Shown here: positions 58,679 through 64,000 of the stretch, piece by piece
Layout: every line of letters starts with the position of its first letter
Numbering within the stretch: the first letter of the stretch is position 1
From: Allium sativum
Lineage: Eukaryota > Streptophyta > Magnoliopsida > Asparagales > Amaryllidaceae
Direction of reading: 5' to 3'
Assembly: GCA_030737875.1 (NCBI GenBank)
Contig: CM060915.1
Coordinates: 364,123,863-364,187,862 of the forward strand
DNA length: 64,000 nucleotides
Notes under the pieces: model-generated
Database searches by the model: none
Seen by the model: the letters and a program-made list of their open reading frames with translations, nothing else
Told to the model about the DNA's origin: nothing
Translations under genes and position numbers: made by a program

Positions 58679-59969
58679 TTTTGGTGGTAATCTATGAAGA
58701 GGGATATATCCATATATGTAAGCAGATGCCCGACATGCCAACAAGTGAAGAGCGATCAACAAAAGCCTGCGGGATTGTTGCAGCCACTAGAAGTTCCTGA
58801 TTGGAAGTGGGACCAAGTCTCTATGGATTTCATAGATGGTCTGCCTCGTACTAGGAAGGGAAATGACAACATATGGGTGATCGTGGATCGTTTCACCAAG
58901 TCCGCTCATTTCATACCTGTCAAATCCACAAGAACTGCTCAAAGTCCGGCACAAATCTATTTCAAAGAAATCGTCAGGCTAAATGGGTAATAAAGCTAAA
59001 TCTTTCCTTCTCTTCATAATTTGAATAGGAAGTTTTTCTTTTGCAAAATAAATTTTAATCCTTTCTTTTCGCAGAGTCCCTAGTAGCATTGTTAGCGACC
59101 GTGATCCTATCTTTGCTAGTAAATTTTGGGAAGCATTCCAAAACGAGTTGGGAACGAAGTTGAATCTTAGTACCGCGTATCACCCTCAGACTGACGGCCA
59201 GACTGAGCGAGTGAATCGCATTCTAGAAGATCTATTGCGAGCTTGTATACTCGATTTTGGAGGGTCTTGGGAGGATCACTTGCATTTAGTTGAATTCTCA
59301 TACAACAATAGCTATCAACCAAGTTTGAAAATGTCTCCATTTGAAGCCTTATATGGTAGGCCATGTCGATCGCCAACGTGTTGGGTTAAAAAAGGAAATC
59401 GGCTTGTGTTGGGTCCTTACATGATCCGAGAAGCTTCGGACAAAGTTGACTTTATTAAGAAGCGACTATTGGCGGCCCAAAGTAGACAGAAAAGTTACGC
59501 AGATGTGAGAAGGCGAGAGCTAGCTTTTGATGTGGGTGACTATGTCTATCTGAAAGTCGCTCCAATGCGAGGTGTTATCCGTTTTGGAAAAACAGGGAAA
59601 CTAGCACCCAGATTCATAGGCCCTTTCCCTATTCTTGAAAAGATTGGCACCCTAGCTTACAGAATTCAGATGCCCGACTGGTTGCCTGGAGTGCACGATG
59701 TATTCCATGTATCTCAACTTCGGAGGCATGTCCATGATCCGGATCTGGTTGTGGAGGAAGTTGCACAGCAAGATTTGGAAATTACCCCAAGCCTAGCAGT
59801 GAGGAGAGAGCCACTGAAAATTATTGGCAAAGAAACTAGGGTGTTGAGGAATAAAAGAATCAACCTAGTCAAGGTGCAGTGGAGTAGTGACCCTAGAGAC
59901 TACACTTGGGAAACGGAAGAGAGCATCAAACAGGCCTATCCCAACTGCAAAGTGGATACCTCCGATTAG
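58679..59969 (+). pseudogene. pol: Element 3 integrase and chromodomain, 5'-truncated, with intron
   Basis: Homology starts at FWW, part of the integrase FWWPGMK-type motif, but Pro-Gly is replaced by TAA and TCT, so the clean frame begins at ATG 58694. Exon A (58694-58986) has the zinc-finger cysteines (CPTC), MDFIDGLP with the first catalytic Asp, and IWVIVDRFTKSAHF. A GT-AG intron follows. Exon B (59075-59969) has SDRDPIF (second Asp), QTERVNR (third acidic residue), GPFPI, and a chromodomain ending in WETEESIKQAYP. No stops interrupt either exon, in contrast to element 1. The fragment lacks the HHCC histidines and everything upstream, so it cannot act alone. Confidence 0.92.
58987..59074 (+). 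other. Spliceosomal intron within element 3 integrase (88 nt)
   Basis: It begins GG|GTAATAAAG and ends CTTTCTTTTCGCAG|AG. It is AT-rich with a T-rich 3' end. The upstream frame hits TAA at once if unspliced. Splicing joins a Gly codon across the junction and restores the conserved order of integrase residues (LNG before, [11 protein letters not shown] after). Element 1 has those residues side by side with no intron. Confidence 0.85.
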
Positions 59970-59982
59970 GTTTTGTTTTGAG

Positions 59983-60052
59983 GTACGTATAATCTTTTCA
60001 GTATCCCCTGTGTTGTTTCCTACTCTTCTAATTTTCCTTTTTCCTTTTCGAG
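59983..60052 (+). other. Possible second intron at the 3' end of element 3 pol (70 nt)
   Basis: TTTTGAG|GTACGTATAA is a strong donor, and a long pyrimidine run ends CTTTTTCCTTTTCGAG|GACG. The sequence after it reads FEDEKFLRRGD into the polypurine tract, the conserved tail of chromovirus pol. The donor position is homologous to GAGG|GTACATC in element 1. A stop (59967-59969) precedes it, so here it would lie in untranslated RNA. Confidence 0.4.
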
Positions 60053-60066
60053 GACGAAAAGTTCTT

Positions 60067-60079
60067 AAGGAGGGGAGAT
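60067..60079 (+). other. Polypurine tract of element 3
   Basis: AAGGAGGGGAGAT, directly before the 3' LTR start TGTAACAACCC. Confidence 0.9.
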
Positions 60080-63000
60080 TGTAACAACCCTGAAATTTGG
60101 GGTCAATTTAAAATTTTCATTTAGGGGTGTTTAAAAATTTAAAATAAATTATTTCAAATAAAATGAATGGGAATTTGTTGAGAAAAGTTAATGCAAAGTT
60201 AAGCCAAAAATAAATTGCATAGAGAATTAGAAATAGGAAGGTAGTTTGAAAAGTCAAACTTGAACTTTGACCTACTGCACAGGATGCAGAATAAACCGGA
60301 TTTTGGTGAAACAAAAATATCTAAATCTGTTAATGAGTCCCTTTTTAACGAATCCGAAAAATCAAAGTTTCATAGAGGAAATCAAAAGTTATGGCCAAAT
60401 GAATTTTCAGAAAGGTCGCTATAGAAATATATCGCCCTTGAAAATTGACATTTTGCATACGACCTCGGAATTCAACGAAACCACTTTTGTTGGGTCCGGA
60501 ACGTAAAACAATTGCTAGGTTTCAAATTTCATGATTTTTGAAGCTAGCATGTAAGCGTGGCAAAAGAATTTGTGTTTTGTCAGTTTCGGTCAAAATTAAT
60601 TGACTGAAAAATAGTCATTTTCCAAACAGTCTCAGAATGAGGTGAAATAAATTTTGTTAGGACCGTATGGACATAAGAAAGCCAAAAATAATTTTTCTGG
60701 ATTTTTCTGTGCTAGTATGTAGCCCTAGTGGAATTAACAAGTACGTTCGAAATTAAATTAAATGATTTATTTTAAAAATAAAAGAAAACATGACTGTAAC
60801 TTCCGAATTAGACCTTGGCAGTAGCGCCATCGCGTTCAGAAGACGTCAAAACATTGAGTTTGACAGTCGTTGAGCTTCGGTTGGAGGTCGTACGAGAAAA
60901 CACTATTTTTCTATAATTAATTAAAAAAAACCCTAAGTACTAGTATAAATACGGTATGCTACAGGGCCATCGTCTTCTTCATTTTGCACAGCCGCAAGAA
61001 CCCATATTTGCTCAATTCTTTGAGCTTCGATTTCTCTACCGATACTCAACGAAAATCTTCGTACCAATACCCGTTTCGAAGCTCTTCGCGAGCTCTTCGA
61101 TTCTTGATAAGGAGCATCTGTCACCGTGCCTCGACGAAGCCGCCTTACCCCCGCAAACAGCCGCCGTTCGCACCCCCCCGGGCCCCGCCGCCGCCGCCGC
61201 ACCCTCCCCTCTTCTGGCTGATCGTAGCTCTCTCCAAGACGGTCCACCTCCAACAAACGGTTCGTCATTTCATCAACCGTAGCTCCCGCAATCTGAAAAC
61301 AAAGATTTGAACCTCTCTTGAAGGTAAAAGCTTCAGATTTAGTCACGCTTATAAGCGTCGCAGAGTCAGTTGTTAAAGGCTGATTTCTAATTTTTCATAT
61401 GAACTTGAATGCTAATTGTTTCAGATCCGCAACCGTCTTGATTTCGAACACCAAATCTGACAAAACTCGATTCATCTCAGAACCAACAGCGGTGAGAATT
61501 TATTTTTAATTAAATATAATTTATTTAATTATTTATTAATTCTTTGTTATTAAAGAATATTGACTGATCTGCTATGTAGCCATATTGAAATACGGATCTA
61601 AGTTGTTTATAACTGTATGATGTTAGATTCGCGAATCTAAATGTTAGATCTGAAATTATTGGCAAATTAAAATAGATTATTTGTTAATATTATTGAATTA
61701 TGTCTCGCCGATTTGTCATATGCCAAAATATACATCACCCTGTATGTTATTTTGATTTGAACTGTTAGATCTAGATCTCTTGGATTATTTGAATGTTGTG
61801 GATTTGTTGATATGAAATTTATAATTTATTTTGTAAATTAAAAATTAGAAATTGTTGTTGATATGAAATTTACAATTTATTTTGTAAATTAAAAATTAGA
61901 AATTGTTGTTGTTATGAAATTTACAATTTATTTTGTAAATTAGAAATTAGAAATTGTCGTTGATATGAGATTTACAATTTATTTTGTAAACTAAAGTTAA
62001 AATTTGTCATTGTCATAAAATTTACATTTTATTTTGAAAATTTAAAGTTAGACTTGGCGATGTCGTAAAGTTTACATTTTATTTTGAAAATTTAAAGTTA
62101 GACTTTGCGATGACATTAAAAATACATTTTGTTTTGTAAATTTAAAATTAGAATTTGCAATGTCATAAAGATGTACATTTTGTTATGTAAGTTAAAATTA
62201 GAATTTGTGATGAGATGAAATTTTACATGTTACTATGTAAATAAAGTATTTTCACCATATGCATAGATTTACATTATTTTCAATGTAAATTAAATAGTAA
62301 ATTCAACCGTAGGATGCTATTAACATTTTTAATGATAATATAACACTATGGGTTGTCATTAACATTTTTAATGTTAATATTTAAAGGGAATTTAACCGTA
62401 GGAAGATTTACATTATTTTTAATGAAATAGAAAGAATGGATTTCACATTGTAATTAGAGAATGAAAATTTACATTCTCCCCAATATAAATATGTATGAAT
62501 TTCACCGTGTGTACATTTTACATTATTTTTAATGTGAATTATATAGTAATTACAACGTAGGATAATTTTTCACTATTTTATAATGAAAATAAAAAGTCAA
62601 CATTTTTATGTTGAAAGTAAAAAGATCATCTTTTTATGTTGTAAATAAAAAGACAACATTTTTATGTTGAAATTAAAAAGGCAATCTTTTTATGTTGAAA
62701 ATAAAAAGACAATATTTTTATTGTAAATAAAAAGATGAAAATTTGACGATGTAAATAAAAAGACAATCTTTTTGAAATTAAAATAAAAAGATGAGTTTTT
62801 ACGGTGAATATAGAAGAAGTTGATATTTTTGCATCGTAAAGAAAAAAAATATATCGTTTTTACATTGTAAAATAGAAAAGATAATATTTTTACATTGAAA
62901 AATATAAAAGGGATATTTTTACATTATAAAGAGAAAAAAGTTGGCATCTTTACATCGTAAACACAAAAGTGAATATTTTTACATTGTAGGTAAAAGAATG

Positions 63001-64000
63001 AAACTTTATGATGTAAAATAAGTTGCATCGTCATTTGAAGTTAAAGAATGAATTTTTGGCATGTGAAATAAATAATATTTTTATATGTTACGCAAGTTTA
63101 CATTTTATCTAATATAAATAAATAAGAATGTGTCATGTAATGCAAGTTTGCATTTTATTTTATTTTTAATGTAAATAAAAGTAAGATTCTGAGAATGCGT
63201 CGTTAAGTAAGAAATTTAATTATCTTAAATAATTAAGACGAGAATTAGCCGTTATAAAATGATATAACGACATAAAATAGTTTTCCAAAAACTATAAGTA
63301 TGCGAGGTTATTTGGGAAGTCCGAGATACTCTCATCCCAAATTAAACCAAACGACGTTGAAGATCGAAGTAGTAGAGTTGACGTATAAAGACCGTAAATC
63401 TTCCCTTGAATGGACAATGACTAAGAATCTGAATTGACTTGCTCCCAATTCAAGGTCAAGGTCATTGGCCAGACGTACGTGTTGATTTCACGGCTTTGAC
63501 TTTCGCTCAAACCCAGAGCATAAGTATAAATGGATTGTGTGTCTGACATCGTACCCCGTTGAATATCATGTTGTTGATTTTCTGTTAATATGTAAATGTT
63601 GGTGGTGGAGGATTTATTTTCTACTTAACACCCGTTTATATATTGACGGACGATCGACGGCACGGTATGGAGTGAAAGTGTGGCATACTAAGATGCAATG
63701 ATCAAGGTTTCTTGTTGAAAAGCAGAACCTTGTGGTGACGATCAAAGCACCGCTTGAATAAGCAGTGCTTTGTGTATTACGTAACTTCACGAGCCTCACA
63801 AACCGGTAGAGTCTAAAACGGGAGAAGGGAACGCAGGGAGAGCAGCACGTTTCTTTCTAGCTAGAAGTGGTGTTTGGGTTTTAACACGGCCTAACATTTT
63901 ACTTATGTGGATGATGGAATAAGGCGCCTCGGATAGGTCCTATAGGATCGGGAAACGTGTGTTCAGGTATAACTAATCCGCTAACTGTATTTGCGGACCG
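60080..64000 (+). repeat. Element 3 3' LTR, right end off window
   Basis: Collinear with 53666-57590 of the 5' LTR, with scattered substitutions and small indels. It keeps the TATA box (60944-60951), both leader splice sites, the 51-bp repeats and the AT-rich repeats. GAGGCGCCTC has become AAGGCGCCTC at 63921-63930. About 980 bp of its end are missing, so no target duplication can be checked. Confidence 0.93.

Larger units (their letters stand above)
53666..64000 (+). mobile_element. Element 3: giant-LTR Ty3/gypsy element with deleted body
   Basis: 5' LTR 53666-58570, primer site 58573-58584, body 58571-60079, polypurine tract 60067-60079, and a 3' LTR from 60080 that runs off the window about 1 kb short of its end. 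The LTRs differ by roughly 2% in the stretches I compared, so this is the youngest element here with both LTRs visible. The body keeps only an integrase-chromodomain fragment; gag, protease, RT and RNase H are gone. Its LTR belongs to the same superfamily as solo LTRs W and Z. Confidence 0.93.

Noticed and set aside
53666..64000. Ogre-type element, because of long LTRs and an intron
   Set aside because: Integrase is followed by a chromodomain and the primer site is initiator Met, so it is a chromovirus. The intron is in integrase, not between protease and RT.

Overview
The window looks like nuclear DNA of a flowering plant, probably from a gene-poor heterochromatic region. I found no host gene I can support. 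Almost all of it can be assigned to nested transposable elements. The plant signs are chromodomain Ty3/gypsy polyproteins, methionine-initiator-tRNA primer sites, CACTA and hAT-like ends, and AT-rich introns with GC-rich first exons. The species cannot be named from this sequence.

Layout. (1) 1-14767 is a decayed chromovirus (element 1) on the minus strand. Its left end lies outside the window. Its gag-PR-RT-RH-IN-chromodomain body (7152-11471) is broken by one frameshift and four stops. Its 3' LTR is split by a 5.3-kb solo LTR (Z, 1065-6399) flanked by a perfect CCGAT duplication. (2) 14768-28377 is a stack of giant LTRs without bodies: X (14768-16573, minus), Y (16574-17456 plus 24473-28377, minus) and W (17457-24472, plus, 7.0 kb), which landed inside Y in the opposite orientation. 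(3) 28378-30673 is unassigned AT-rich sequence. (4) 30674-48580 is a CACTA-like DNA transposon (target duplication GAC). It carries a retroelement with three LTRs and two gag-only bodies (31050-45132, duplication AACAC). (5) 48584-53646 is a decayed gag region, probably of the Tat lineage, with its LTR; an hAT-like MITE sits in that LTR. (6) 53666 to the window end is element 3, a younger element with 4.9-kb LTRs and a 1.5-kb body holding only an integrase-chromodomain fragment.

The most notable observation concerns RNA processing. The element 3 integrase contains a textbook 88-nt spliceosomal intron (58987-59074) that is absent from the homologous site of element 1. All five giant LTR types also share a layout of TATA-like box, GC-rich leader, good 5' splice donor, and then kilobases of AT-rich repeats. 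This suggests that these elements make leaders spliced within the LTR. A further splice-like junction recurs near the 3' end of pol in elements 1, 2 and 3.

Other points: gag-only bodies made by the same internal deletion, an E2F-like near-palindrome kept in all five LTRs of elements 1 and 2, opposed LTRs that form roughly 4-kb inverted arms, and an LTR fragment pasted in inverted form beside the element 3 primer site. All comparisons were made by eye, and percentages are rough.
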